Part shown: positions 52,984 through 61,998 of the stretch, one piece after another
Numbering within the stretch: position 1 is the first letter of the stretch
How the letters are laid out: every line of letters starts with the position of its first letter
Program-made: the position numbers and the translations under genes
DNA from: Bacillota bacterium
GTDB taxonomy: Bacteria > Bacillota > Clostridia > Clostridiales > Caloramatoraceae
Direction: 5' to 3'
DNA length: 64,000 nt
Assembly (NCBI GenBank): GCA_023415335.1
Contig: JAEZLD010000048.1
Span: 1 to 64,000 of the forward strand
Notes under the pieces: model-generated
What the model was told of the DNA's origin: nothing
Databases searched by the model: none
The model's input: the letters and a program-made list of their open reading frames with translations, nothing else

Positions 52984-54426
52984 TTAAGAAAGTTTAGATT
53001 TGGCAACATTCCACAGCAAATCCATCTCATCTAGTGCCATTTCGTTAAGCTTTCTTCCCTGTGAGGTGCACTCCTTTTCCATATATCCAAACCTGGAAAT
53101 AAACTTATCACAGGTTCTGGACAAAGCAAGCTCCGGATTAACATTCAGATACCTGCAGGCATTAACAACAGAGAATAGTAAATCTCCCAGTTCTTCTGTT
53201 ATATTGCCATTATTTTGTGTTTTATATACTTCTAAAAATTCATTTAGCTCTTCATGTATCTTATCTATAGCACCATCAACGTTGTCCCATTCGAAACCTA
53301 CCTTTGCAGCCTTTTCCTGTATCTTATAGCTTCTCATAAGCGAAGGCATAACCCTTGGTATGGCCTGAAGGTTTTCAGTAACTGACGACATGTGCTTTTC
53401 CTCCAGCTTTATCTCCTCCCATCGGTCCAGTACTTCCTCTGAAGTATCCATATTTTCATCTCCGAAAACATGGGGATGGCGGTTTATCATCTTGTCAATT
53501 ACACCCTGTGTCACATCATTTATATCAAATTCACCAAATTCCCTTGCTATCTGGCTATGAAATACAACTTGAAGCAGCACGTCTCCAAGCTCTTCACAGA
53601 GCGCATCCATATCCCTATTCTCAATTGCATCCACTACCTCATAACTTTCCTCAATAAGGTAGCGCTTAAGAGTCTCATGATTCTGTTCCTTATCCCAGGG
53701 GCATCCATTTTCTCCTCTAAGCCTTTCCATGACCCTTAGGAGTCCCTGAAACCCTCTCTGTTTATCCTCCTTAACTGGGGGTATGTAAAGGCTGGTAAGG
53801 TAGTCAACCCATTCTACCCTGTCTATTTCATATAAAGGCATATGCTCTGCCTTCTCAATATCGGGAACACCTGCAGCCCTTATTAGTACAACCTCCTGGT
53901 CGTCGCTGTAGGTTTCCATAAGCTGAAGCTTTATGTCGGATGCAACCATCCTGCTGTATACCTGGGTTACAATGTTTCCGGTATTTATATCAGGCCTTTG
54001 TGATGAAAGCTGAAGACCATCTATTATTTTCAATCCCTCTATAGGGTCAACCTGCAGAAGGTTTACAACTGCATCTATGAAGCTGAGTGCTGGATGTATA
54101 CGCACCTTTACTCCGGCCTTCTTTGCCTGCTTAAGAATCAGCTGTACTGATTTTTCAGCAATAAGTGGATGGCCTGGCACTGCATATACTACGTTTTCCT
54201 GAGCTACAATCCTTTCCGCTATTGTTTCATAAACCTGGTCAAAGCTATCCCCCTCATCATACACCAGGTCAAAGGTGCTGAAGGTAATGCCCAGCTCTTT
54301 TAAGTAGTCCACATTGGGATGTTTGCATGTCCTTAAATATACATTATCTGCACTTTTCATTATATTTATACAGCTCAGGGTAATATCCTCCCTGGCTCCT
54401 GGTCCTAAGCCCACAATATCTATCAT
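52984..54426 (-). CDS. mazG: Tetrapyrrole methylase-MazG fusion protein (YabN-like)
   Basis: This 480-aa fusion has an N-terminal SAM-dependent tetrapyrrole methylase-like domain (residues 1-220, MIDIVGLGPGAREDIT and VYAVPGHPLIAEKSV) and C-terminal tandem MazG nucleotide pyrophosphohydrolase domains (from about 235; GCPWDKEQNHETLKRYLIEESYEV and LGDLLFSVVNACRY carry the EExxE/ExxD metal motifs). It removes non-canonical NTPs. It follows spoVB, as in other Clostridia. Confidence 0.96.
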   Translation of the reverse strand: MIDIVGLGPGAREDITLSCINIMKSADNVYLRTCKHPNVDYLKELGITFSTFDLVYDEGDSFDQVYETIAERIVAQENVVYAVPGHPLIAEKSVQLILKQAKKAGVKVRIHPALSFIDAVVNLLQVDPIEGLKIIDGLQLSSQRPDINTGNIVTQVYSRMVASDIKLQLMETYSDDQEVVLIRAAGVPDIEKAEHMPLYEIDRVEWVDYLTSLYIPPVKEDKQRGFQGLLRVMERLRGENGCPWDKEQNHETLKRYLIEESYEVVDAIENRDMDALCEELGDVLLQVVFHSQIAREFGEFDINDVTQGVIDKMINRHPHVFGDENMDTSEEVLDRWEEIKLEEKHMSSVTENLQAIPRVMPSLMRSYKIQEKAAKVGFEWDNVDGAIDKIHEELNEFLEVYKTQNNGNITEELGDLLFSVVNACRYLNVNPELALSRTCDKFISRFGYMEKECTSQGRKLNEMALDEMDLLWNVAKSKLS

Positions 54427-54446
54427 ATGTATCCTCCCAAGCTTTG

Positions 54447-55988
54447 TTAAAGTCCTCGTCTCACGATTCCGGTCAGTTCATCCTTTGTCAGGGTTCTTGT
54501 GGCTAAAAGCATTACAATATATATAAACCCTCCAATTAGAATGGCTAGAACAGTTGCAATATTACCGCTTCCAGACAAGCTTTGTATCCTCGTGAATACG
54601 AATATCACTGATATAATCATCATTGCCGAGGATATAGCCGGCCCCGCAAAGGTTTTATTAAACGGAAGCCTTACTCTCGTATATTTTACCACAAATATAA
54701 AATCAAGCAAAGCTACTACTACATATGAAAACAGGGTGCTATATGCTGCTGCCTTTATGTTTAGTGACTGAACGGGTACAAAGGCCATGCTTATAATAAT
54801 CTTTACTATGCACCCCAAGCACATAGTAGCCACAGGAAGTATGGTTTTACCTATTCCATTGAGTATACTGGTACATACCTGTGCAATGATTATAAACACT
54901 GCTGCCACGGACAGTATCTGAAGCAACCTCCAGCCATCCCCTGTTCCTTGGAATATAAGCATCAGTATAGGCCTTGAAAGGGCATACAGCCCCGCACAGC
55001 AGGGAAGTGCTATCACCATTCCAAACTTAAATATGACGTGTATAGTCTTATGAAGGCTTTTAAGGCTTCTTATGGCATTCATCTCTGATATAGCAGGAAC
55101 AGTGCTTTGTGCCAGCGCCATAGAAAGAGTAAGCGGTACATTTATAAGCACATGGGCCTTGCCTGTAAGCTGTCCATATAGCCTTGTAGCCATCTGGTAG
55201 CTATAGCCAGAGGACATTAAAAGCCCAGGCACCTGTATGGAATCTATCAACGCCATTACAGAGCCTATAGCCTGGCCTATAGATATAGGTATAGCCATTC
55301 GGAGCATTTCACAAAATAAATACATAGAGTTTCTGGTTTTCTCTTCATATATACATTCTATCCTGTTCCTACTATATTTGACCATCATCCAAAGCAGTGC
55401 TATAAAGGCACCTGCTGCAGCTCCAAAGGAGGCTCCACCTGCTGCCACATCTATTCCCTTAGGTAGAAGCAGATATGCTAGTCCAACACCAATACATATT
55501 CTAATGATCTGCTCCATCACCTGGGATGCTGCAGGAGGCTCCATTATCTGAAGGCCTTGGAAATATCCACGGTATACAGAAAGAAGGCATGTAAATGCTG
55601 GAGCAAGAGATATGCCCATTAGAGAGTATGCAGCTTCATTGCTCCATTTAAAGGTGTGTATTATTGTTTGGGAAAAAATGATTAGGGAAGCACTTGAAAT
55701 CACCCCAAATATGGCCATAGCCAAAATGGAGGTTCTAAATATTTTTACTGCTTCCTTTTTTCTGTTCAATGCTATGCGCTCGGATATCATCTTAGATAAT
55801 GCAACAGGTATTCCTGCTGCAAGAGCAAGGAGAAAGGTATATAAAGGATATGTAAGCTGGTAAAGGCCTATACCCTCCTCCCCGACCATGTTTATAAGCG
55901 GTATTCTGAAAAAGAAACCAAGAAACTTGGCAACAATACCAGCCGCTGCTAAAATAAGAGTTCCCCTTATTAGGCTTTTCTTATACAT
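54447..55988 (-). CDS. spoVB: SpoVB-type lipid flippase (MATE-like/MOP family)
   Basis: This 513-aa protein has about 14 transmembrane segments and starts RGTLILAAAGIVAKFLGFFFRIPLINMVGEEGIGLYQLTYPLY, the SpoVB/MurJ-related signature. It is needed for spore cortex peptidoglycan synthesis and probably moves lipid-linked precursors. It lies downstream of spoVT, whose regulator class controls forespore genes. Confidence 0.94.
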   Translation of the reverse strand: MYKKSLIRGTLILAAAGIVAKFLGFFFRIPLINMVGEEGIGLYQLTYPLYTFLLALAAGIPVALSKMISERIALNRKKEAVKIFRTSILAMAIFGVISSASLIIFSQTIIHTFKWSNEAAYSLMGISLAPAFTCLLSVYRGYFQGLQIMEPPAASQVMEQIIRICIGVGLAYLLLPKGIDVAAGGASFGAAAGAFIALLWMMVKYSRNRIECIYEEKTRNSMYLFCEMLRMAIPISIGQAIGSVMALIDSIQVPGLLMSSGYSYQMATRLYGQLTGKAHVLINVPLTLSMALAQSTVPAISEMNAIRSLKSLHKTIHVIFKFGMVIALPCCAGLYALSRPILMLIFQGTGDGWRLLQILSVAAVFIIIAQVCTSILNGIGKTILPVATMCLGCIVKIIISMAFVPVQSLNIKAAAYSTLFSYVVVALLDFIFVVKYTRVRLPFNKTFAGPAISSAMMIISVIFVFTRIQSLSGSGNIATVLAILIGGFIYIVMLLATRTLTKDELTGIVRRGL

Positions 55989-56088
55989 ATAACTTCTCCT
56001 GTCAAAGCAGTATTCCTATTCACTCTTTATATAAGAATATTAACGTTCGAAGAGTTATATGACTTTTCAGCAACCTATTAAAATTCCA

Positions 56089-56646
56089 TTATTGTTCCAT
56101 CTGCTTTCCAAGAAATACAGCAGCTGTCTCTGCAAGCTTTCTTTCAAGCTCTCCCATAGAAATGTTAGGCTCCTTAGACATTATAATAACTGCTCCTACT
56201 GCATCTCCTTCTGCAACAATTGGAGAGATAATCTGTGAGGAATAAACTGACGAGTCTTCCTCGTCACCAGAGATTACGAATCCCTTGCCTCCATCCTTAT
56301 TGTTGTGAAGTATAGTTTTTCTGTCTAAAAGAAGCTTTTCTATATCCTCGCTAACTCTCTTTTCAAGATATTCCTTTTTTGGTGCTCCGGCAGTGGCAAT
56401 TACCGTATCCTTATCACAGATAAGAACTGATCTGCCTATTGACTGCTGAAGAGCTTCTGCATATTCCTTTGCAAAATCACTCAGCTCACCAATTGGAGAA
56501 TATTTCTTAAGTATTACTCCACCTTCGCGGTCAGTAAATATCTCAAGAGGGTCTCCTTCCCTTATTCGCAGAGTCCTTCTTATTTCCTTTGGTATTACAA
56601 CTCTTCCCAGGTCGTCAATTCTTCTGACAATTCCAGTTGCTTTCAT
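56089..56646 (-). CDS. spoVT: Stage V sporulation regulator SpoVT
   Basis: This 185-aa protein has an N-terminal AbrB-type swapped-hairpin DNA-binding domain (MKATGIVRRIDDLGRVVIPKEIRRTLRIREGDPLEIF) and a C-terminal GAF-like domain (about residues 55-180). I start at ATG 56646, with AGGAGG 8 nt upstream, not at 56682. It tunes late forespore sigma-G genes. Confidence 0.97.
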   Translation of the reverse strand: MKATGIVRRIDDLGRVVIPKEIRRTLRIREGDPLEIFTDREGGVILKKYSPIGELSDFAKEYAEALQQSIGRSVLICDKDTVIATAGAPKKEYLEKRVSEDIEKLLLDRKTILHNNKDGGKGFVISGDEEDSSVYSSQIISPIVAEGDAVGAVIIMSKEPNISMGELERKLAETAAVFLGKQMEQ

Positions 56647-56805
56647 ACTTTTTCCTCCTGTTACTAGCAATATACCATACATTGGTCTTAATTATAATTT
56701 CTACAAAAAAACAAAAATTATACTCAAAAATATTTTATACTGCAATATATGGTTTATATTTCATGAATTATATAGGAGTTTCTATAAAGACCAACATCAG
56801 TAAAA

Positions 56806-56842
56806 AGATGGCTGATATGCAGTTATCCTGCATATCAGCCAT
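56806..56842 (-). terminator. Terminator of the 62-aa zinc protein gene
   Basis: ATGGCTGATATGCAG pairs perfectly with CTGCATATCAGCCAT around a 5-nt loop, followed by CTTTTTACT on the minus strand. The rest of the 56647-56849 gap is AT-rich and holds the spoVT promoter region. Confidence 0.88.
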
Positions 56843-56849
56843 AATTAAT

Positions 56850-57038
56850 CTACAACGTTTCCTTTACACTTTTAATTTGTATCTTCTTTCTCTTAAACAT
56901 GCATGCGCTGCACATATCCTCTGACATTGAAGGCCTGTTTCTATACCCACAGTTTTGACAAGCATCTTCAGCATACCTCATGGGACTCCGTTCAATATCC
57001 CTCTCCCAGATGTCATGCCCATTGAAGCGGTCCTTCAT
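56850..57038 (-). CDS. 62-aa zinc-ribbon-like small protein
   Basis: This small gene has an excellent SD (GGAGGTTTT) and a strong terminator. The product has CQNCGYRNRPSMSEDMCSAC (about residues 27-46), two CxxC pairs 12 residues apart that should bind zinc, then a basic patch KRKK. It is monocistronic between spoVT and the arginine deiminase operon. It may be a nucleic-acid-binding or regulatory mini-protein; the family is not recognised. Confidence 0.8.
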   Translation of the reverse strand: MKDRFNGHDIWERDIERSPMRYAEDACQNCGYRNRPSMSEDMCSACMFKRKKIQIKSVKETL

Positions 57039-57212
57039 TTTAAAACCTCCAAATCTTAATACATATATTGTGTATATTTATACATTTATTATACATTTTT
57101 ATGTATTGTTAATCAAGAGGTGGCTCCTAACTTTTATATTAGTTTATTACATATCCATAAAAATTATTAAATTTATATAAAGTAAAAGCAGTCTTTACAG
57201 TTACAATACAAG

Positions 57213-57242
57213 AAAAGCCTGACCATTGCTGATCAGGCTTTT
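57213..57242 (-). terminator. Terminator of the arc operon
   Basis: AAAAGCCTGA pairs with TCAGGCTTTT around a 10-nt loop, just after arcC. Confidence 0.88.
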
Positions 57243-57275
57243 CAACATATTCTATTCTCTTTTCTCTCTTCACTC

Positions 57276-58226
57276 TTATCTTGTTATTGTTGTCCCTGTC
57301 TTTCCCTTCAGCGCCTCGCGGGCCTTCTCCAGAGACGTTACAATGGCTTTCCTGCCTTCTCTGGACTCTGCAAACATGACTGCTGCCTTTACCTTAGGAA
57401 GCATGGAGCCAGGTGCAAAGTGCCCTTCCTCCATATATGTGTAAGCCTCCTGACAGGTCATATTAGCTATGTTCCTCTGGTCAGGCTTGTTGAAGTTTAT
57501 GGCTATCTGCTCTACTGCAGTAAGTATTACCAGCTCGTCTGCCTCTAAAAGCTCTGCAATCTTCTCAGATGCCAGATCCTTATCAATAACTGCAGGTACA
57601 CCTTCAAGTCTTCCATCCTCTTTCTGTATAACAGGCACTCCGCCGCCGCCTACGGTTATGACAACATGTCCTGCTTCAACAAGAGTCCTGACGATGGGTT
57701 CCTCAACAACTGTAATGGGCATTGGAGAAGCAACAACCCTTCTCCACCCACGTCCTGCATCTTCCTTCATTACATAGCCCTTTTCATCCCTAAGCCTTAC
57801 TGCCTGCTCCTCTGTAAAGAAGGAGCCTACAGGCTTGGTTGGATTTTTAAAGCCAGGGTCCTCCTTGTCCACCACTACCTGGGTTACAATAGCAGCAATG
57901 CTTTTGTTTATACCCCTGCCTCTCATCTCCTGGCTTATAGCCTGCTGAAGGTGATATCCTATATAGCCCTGGCTCATGGCGCCACACTCAGGGAATGGCA
58001 TTACAGGCTTTGATGGGTCTATGGAATTTGAGGCCTCATATGTAGCCACTATCTGTCCTACCTGTGGGCCATTTCCGTGTGCTACTATTACCTCGTGTCC
58101 GTCTTCTATCAGGTCTACTATTGCCTTAGCTGTCTCGTGGCATGTCTCAAGCTGTGCTTCAGCAGAAACATTTTTAGGATTGGCCTGGAGGGCATTGCCT
58201 CCTAGTGCAACAACTATTCTTGACAT
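57276..58226 (-). CDS. arcC: Carbamate kinase
   Basis: This 316-aa kinase makes ATP from carbamoyl phosphate, the energy-yielding step of the arginine deiminase pathway. VVALGGNALQ (residues 4-13), IVAHGNGPQVGQ, GGGGVPVI (about 192-199) and KDLASEKIAELLEADELVILT match the amino-acid-kinase fold of ArcC. It is the last gene of arcA-argF-arcC. Confidence 0.97.
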   Translation of the reverse strand: MSRIVVALGGNALQANPKNVSAEAQLETCHETAKAIVDLIEDGHEVIVAHGNGPQVGQIVATYEASNSIDPSKPVMPFPECGAMSQGYIGYHLQQAISQEMRGRGINKSIAAIVTQVVVDKEDPGFKNPTKPVGSFFTEEQAVRLRDEKGYVMKEDAGRGWRRVVASPMPITVVEEPIVRTLVEAGHVVITVGGGGVPVIQKEDGRLEGVPAVIDKDLASEKIAELLEADELVILTAVEQIAINFNKPDQRNIANMTCQEAYTYMEEGHFAPGSMLPKVKAAVMFAESREGRKAIVTSLEKAREALKGKTGTTITR

Positions 58227-58255
58227 AATAGCTTCTCCTCTCTGGTAAATGCAGC

Positions 58256-59245
58256 CTAGTATAATGTTGCAACCATAACCGCCTTTATGGTATGCATCCT
58301 GTTTTCTGCCTCATCAAATACTATTGAAGCATTGCTTCTGAATACCTCATCGGTTACCTCGCGTATATCAAGTCCTCTTGCATCGGCATCCTTGGCAACC
58401 TTTGTTTCAAGGTCATGGAAGGATGGCAGGCAGTGCATGAACTTAACCTCTGGGTTTCCAGTGGCTTTCATCATGTCCATTGTTACCCTGTATGGTGTAA
58501 GCAGTCTTACCCTCTCAGGCATCTGGTCCTCTTCTCCCATGGACGCCCAGATGTCAGTATATATTACGTCTGCTCCCTTTATGGAATCTATATTGTCTGA
58601 TACCTCTATTACTGCTCCTGTTTCTGCTGCGACCTTCTTAACTACTGCAAGTTTATCCTCTGCGGGATGCAGCTCCTTTGGTCCGTATGCTACAAAGTGC
58701 ATCCCCATCTTTGCACAGCCATACATCCATGCATAGCTCATGTTGTTCCTTGTATCTCCCACGAAGACAACCTTTACCTTGTTTAATGGCTTTGCTATAT
58801 GCTCCTCAATTGTAAGAAGATCTGCAAGTATCTGGGTTGGATGGTCAATATCGGTTAACCCGTTCCATACAGGAACTCCTGCATGCTTTGCCAGGTCCTC
58901 AACAACCTCTTGGCTGTAGCCTCTATACTCAATCCCGTCAAAGAACCTTCCGAGAACCTTTGCAGTGTCCTCAAGGGATTCCTTCTTGCTCATCTGTGAG
59001 CTGTTGGAGTCTAGGAATGTAACGTGTGCTCCCTCATCTAATGCAGCCACCTCAAAGGCACACCTTGTTCTTGTGGAGGTCTTCTCAAATAATAGAACAA
59101 CATTCTTTCCCTTAAGAACCTCGTTATGTATTCCTGCCCTCTTCTTTGCCTTTAGGTCATGAGCTAAATCCAGCATATACCTTATCTCTGCTGGGGTAAA
59201 ATCCATAAGTGTAAGAAAACTTCTTCCCTTTAAATTAACTGGCAT
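58256..59245 (-). CDS. arcB: Ornithine carbamoyltransferase (catabolic, ArcB)
   Basis: This 329-aa enzyme phosphorolyses citrulline to ornithine and carbamoyl phosphate. The carbamoyl-phosphate site [13 protein letters not shown] (about residues 53-65), [11 protein letters not shown] (about 136-146), FVGDTRNNM (about 163-171) and the HCLP motif (about 272-275) are all present. Flanking arcA and arcC make the catabolic role more likely than biosynthesis. SD AGGAGGTAA is strong. Confidence 0.96.
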   Translation of the reverse strand: MPVNLKGRSFLTLMDFTPAEIRYMLDLAHDLKAKKRAGIHNEVLKGKNVVLLFEKTSTRTRCAFEVAALDEGAHVTFLDSNSSQMSKKESLEDTAKVLGRFFDGIEYRGYSQEVVEDLAKHAGVPVWNGLTDIDHPTQILADLLTIEEHIAKPLNKVKVVFVGDTRNNMSYAWMYGCAKMGMHFVAYGPKELHPAEDKLAVVKKVAAETGAVIEVSDNIDSIKGADVIYTDIWASMGEEDQMPERVRLLTPYRVTMDMMKATGNPEVKFMHCLPSFHDLETKVAKDADARGLDIREVTDEVFRSNASIVFDEAENRMHTIKAVMVATLY

Positions 59246-59287
59246 AATATTTACCTCCTGTTTAATATAATATATTTAAATAAATTA

Positions 59288-60511
59288 TTATAACCTTTCC
59301 CTGTTCAGTGGCATGCTCATACATCTTGGGCCGCCTCTTCCCCTCGAAAGCTCAGAGCTTTTAATGGGAAGTACCTTTATACCGCTTTTATCAAGTATGC
59401 CATTAGTTACATAATTCCTGTCATAGGTTATTACAGTTCCCGGAGCAATTGCAAGGGTATTGGACCCATCGTTCCACTGCTCACGCCCTGCAATAATCCT
59501 GTCTCCTCCGCCACATTCAATAAGCTGTACTGCCGGAAGCCTAAGAGCCTTTTTTAGTGCTTCCTGAAGACTTGTGTTTTCATTTTTTATATCCAGGCTT
59601 CCATTTGTGCCTCTTGTAATTTCAAACACCTGAAGCGCTGGGGATATGCCCGGATGTATAGTAAACTTATCAAAATCCACCATTGTAAACACAGTATCAA
59701 GATGCATGTAAGCCCTGCACTTAGGTATATCGAATACGAGTATTCTTTCAAACTCCTCCTGCTCCTTAAAGAGACTTCTGGCAAAGCTTTCTATTCCCAA
59801 TGCACCTGTTCTCTCGCTGCAGCCTATGGCAATAGTGCTATTTGACAACACCAGTTGGTCTCCTCCTTCAATAGAGAAAAGGTTATCCCTGCTATACCAC
59901 AGTGGAATATCCTGCCGGGCAAAAAGTGGGTTATATTTATGTATGTATTTTATAAATAAGGTTTCTCTTCTCCTGGCCTCAGTATGCATCCTGTTAATGG
60001 ATATGCCATGTCCCATAGCAGCTGCAGGGTCCCTTGTAAAATAAAGGTTAGGCATTGGGTCCAGATAGAATTCGTAGTCGTCCCCTATAAGCTCAGACAG
60101 GCTAAGCTTACCCTTTATGCTTATGTCTTCCTTCCTTACTCCAGCCATTACAGTATAAATAAGCTCCAGCGGAGCCATTTTCATTAAATATTCCTTTAAT
60201 GCGTCAGACACATTTCGCGATACTATTCCACTTTCCTTAAGGAACTCTTCAACAAAGCTCTCTTTGACTTTGTCATTATGTATAGCATCTGCTGCTAACT
60301 CCTCTAAGTATAATACCTCTACTCCATTTTGCCTAAATAGCTGTGCGAAGGCATCATGTTCCTCTTGAGCAACCTTTATGTATGGAATATCATCAAAAAG
60401 AAGCTTTCCTAAATACTCCGGGACTAGGTTTTCAACTTCCTTACCCGGCCTGTGAAGCATAACCTTTTTAAGAGCACCAATTTCTGATGTTATGTCAATA
60501 GTTAAACCCAT
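59288..60511 (-). CDS. arcA: Arginine deiminase
   Basis: This 407-aa enzyme hydrolyses arginine to citrulline and ammonia. It starts ITSEIGALKKVMLHRPGKE, has YFTRDPAA (about residues 157-164), HLDTVFTMVD (about 275-284) and the nucleophilic Cys in RGGPRCMSMPL at the C-terminus. I start at ATG 60511, with GGGAGCAGG upstream, rather than at 60574. It heads the arc operon; no ArcD antiporter or ArgR gene is seen here. Confidence 0.97.
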   Translation of the reverse strand: MGLTIDITSEIGALKKVMLHRPGKEVENLVPEYLGKLLFDDIPYIKVAQEEHDAFAQLFRQNGVEVLYLEELAADAIHNDKVKESFVEEFLKESGIVSRNVSDALKEYLMKMAPLELIYTVMAGVRKEDISIKGKLSLSELIGDDYEFYLDPMPNLYFTRDPAAAMGHGISINRMHTEARRRETLFIKYIHKYNPLFARQDIPLWYSRDNLFSIEGGDQLVLSNSTIAIGCSERTGALGIESFARSLFKEQEEFERILVFDIPKCRAYMHLDTVFTMVDFDKFTIHPGISPALQVFEITRGTNGSLDIKNENTSLQEALKKALRLPAVQLIECGGGDRIIAGREQWNDGSNTLAIAPGTVITYDRNYVTNGILDKSGIKVLPIKSSELSRGRGGPRCMSMPLNRERL

Positions 60512-60556
60512 ATGCCCTGCTCCCTTCAAATTATATGTTTTATTTCCAGCACATTC

Positions 60557-60586
60557 ATTATACAACCATTGCATAATGCTTTACAA
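60557..60586 (-). promoter_or_regulatory. Promoter of the arc operon
   Basis: -35 TTGTAA (60586-60581), an 18-bp spacer, and exact -10 TATAAT (60562-60557) on the minus strand, 46 nt before arcA. Confidence 0.72.
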
Positions 60587-60923
60587 GAGCATTGCTGGTG
60601 ATTTTCAAATGTAAATGCTGTGTCAATTATTCACTTCATTTTTATACTTCACCAATTCATTGAATATTATTTCACATGTCAAAAATAATTTTAGGTTAAA
60701 TCAGCATTTCTACTCTAAAAAAGAATATCTCATCCTTAATGTTATGTATATTTATAACACAGTCCTTCCCAGTCCTTATTGTTACATTTTTGTAATAACC
60801 ATCATCCCACAAGAATAATCTGAAGGCTTCTAAATAACTGCTTTGGTTTCTTATTACACTTCATCAGTAACTTCATGAGACTGCTCACTTCAGGGATATG
60901 AAATAAGTTTTATATTATACAAT
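60587..60923. other. AT-rich intergenic region upstream of arcA
   Basis: No coding frame with a ribosome binding site was found. The stretch is AT-rich with several TTTATAA- and TGTTA-like motifs where ArgR or a catabolite regulator could bind upstream of the arc promoter, but no convincing ARG box was identified. Confidence 0.5.
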
Positions 60924-60950
60924 AAAAAGAGGTGCTAAGCACCTCTTTTT
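60924..60950. terminator. Terminator of the PrsA-like gene
   Basis: AAAAAGAGGTGC pairs with GCACCTCTTTTT around a short loop, next to the stop codon at 60954. The symmetric A- and T-runs would let it act on both strands. Confidence 0.9.
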
Positions 60951-60953
60951 CTA

Positions 60954-61952
60954 CTATATCCTGTCAGAATAGGTCTTTACATTAGCTACCTTCTTCCAAG
61001 CATCGTAGTTGTTGTTAAACTCATTGTCCTTTTTCTCAGAAAGAAGCTTCTCTTTTATTGAATCCTTAACATCATCAAACGCCTTCACAGGAAATTCAGT
61101 TTTGCTGTTGCACTTTATAATATGATAGCCATAGGTTGTTTTTACAGGCTCGCTTATCTCTCCCTCTTTCAACTTTATGGCAGCATCTGTAAATTCCTGA
61201 ACTAGTCCTGAATTAACGTAGTTCACGTCTCCTAAGGAACCACCATTCTGTGCAGTCTGGGTATCAGTGCTTACAGCCTTTGCCACATCCTCAAAGCTTT
61301 CTCCTTTTTCCACCCGCTCTTTAGCAGCCTTGGCTTCTGCTTCAGTTGCAACAAGTATATGTGAAAGATTCATAGTATTATCCTTTTCAGTAAACTCATA
61401 TGGGTTCTCATCATAATATTTCTTCACATCGTCATCTGTAACAGATATGTCCTTGGTTATTTTATCATAAACCCTCTGGTATACTACGTCATACTCGAAA
61501 AGGTCCAGGAAATCATCCTTTGTTATGTTATACTTCTCAAGGGCACCATTAAATCCATCCTTATTGCTTAAGGAATCTATAAACTCATCCAGCTTTTTCT
61601 GTGCTTCCTGTGTAATTGTATCCGTATCATCCATAAGTCCAAATTCCTTGGCCTTATCCTCAATCACCTGCCTATATACCATCTGGTCTAAAACACCTGA
61701 CCGTATATATGATAAATAACTTGCTCCTGACTCACCTTCAAAGAAATCATATCCATAATAGCTTCCGAGGTAAACCTTCTGTATGGCAAGCTGTCTATTA
61801 TATTCTCCCTTTGTAAGCTTTTTCCCGTTTGCCTTTGCAACTACTGTCTTGTTTTCTCCCTTTTCTGTCTTGGTAATAAGCTTGCAGCTCGTTAAGCTAA
61901 ATATCATTACAAGAGCGATTAAAACGGCCGCCATTCTGCTTAGCTTTTTCAC
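60954..61952 (-). CDS. prsA: PrsA-like peptidyl-prolyl isomerase lipoprotein
   Basis: This 332-aa extracytoplasmic foldase has a lipoprotein signal with lipobox FSLTSC (Cys23), a SurA-like N-terminal chaperone region (about residues 35-190) and a parvulin PPIase domain (about 195-290, NLSHILVATEAEAKAAKERV ... FEDVAKAVSTD ... GGSLGDVNY ... KTTYGYHIIKC). The start is GTG at 61952 after GAGGAAGGG. It helps exported proteins fold outside the membrane. It is directly downstream of mfd, the common clostridial order. Confidence 0.95.
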   Translation of the reverse strand: MKKLSRMAAVLIALVMIFSLTSCKLITKTEKGENKTVVAKANGKKLTKGEYNRQLAIQKVYLGSYYGYDFFEGESGASYLSYIRSGVLDQMVYRQVIEDKAKEFGLMDDTDTITQEAQKKLDEFIDSLSNKDGFNGALEKYNITKDDFLDLFEYDVVYQRVYDKITKDISVTDDDVKKYYDENPYEFTEKDNTMNLSHILVATEAEAKAAKERVEKGESFEDVAKAVSTDTQTAQNGGSLGDVNYVNSGLVQEFTDAAIKLKEGEISEPVKTTYGYHIIKCNSKTEFPVKAFDDVKDSIKEKLLSEKKDNEFNNNYDAWKKVANVKTYSDRI

Positions 61953-61998
61953 GTAAATCCCTTCCTCTCTTGATTGACCTAAGGATTATTATAATCTA

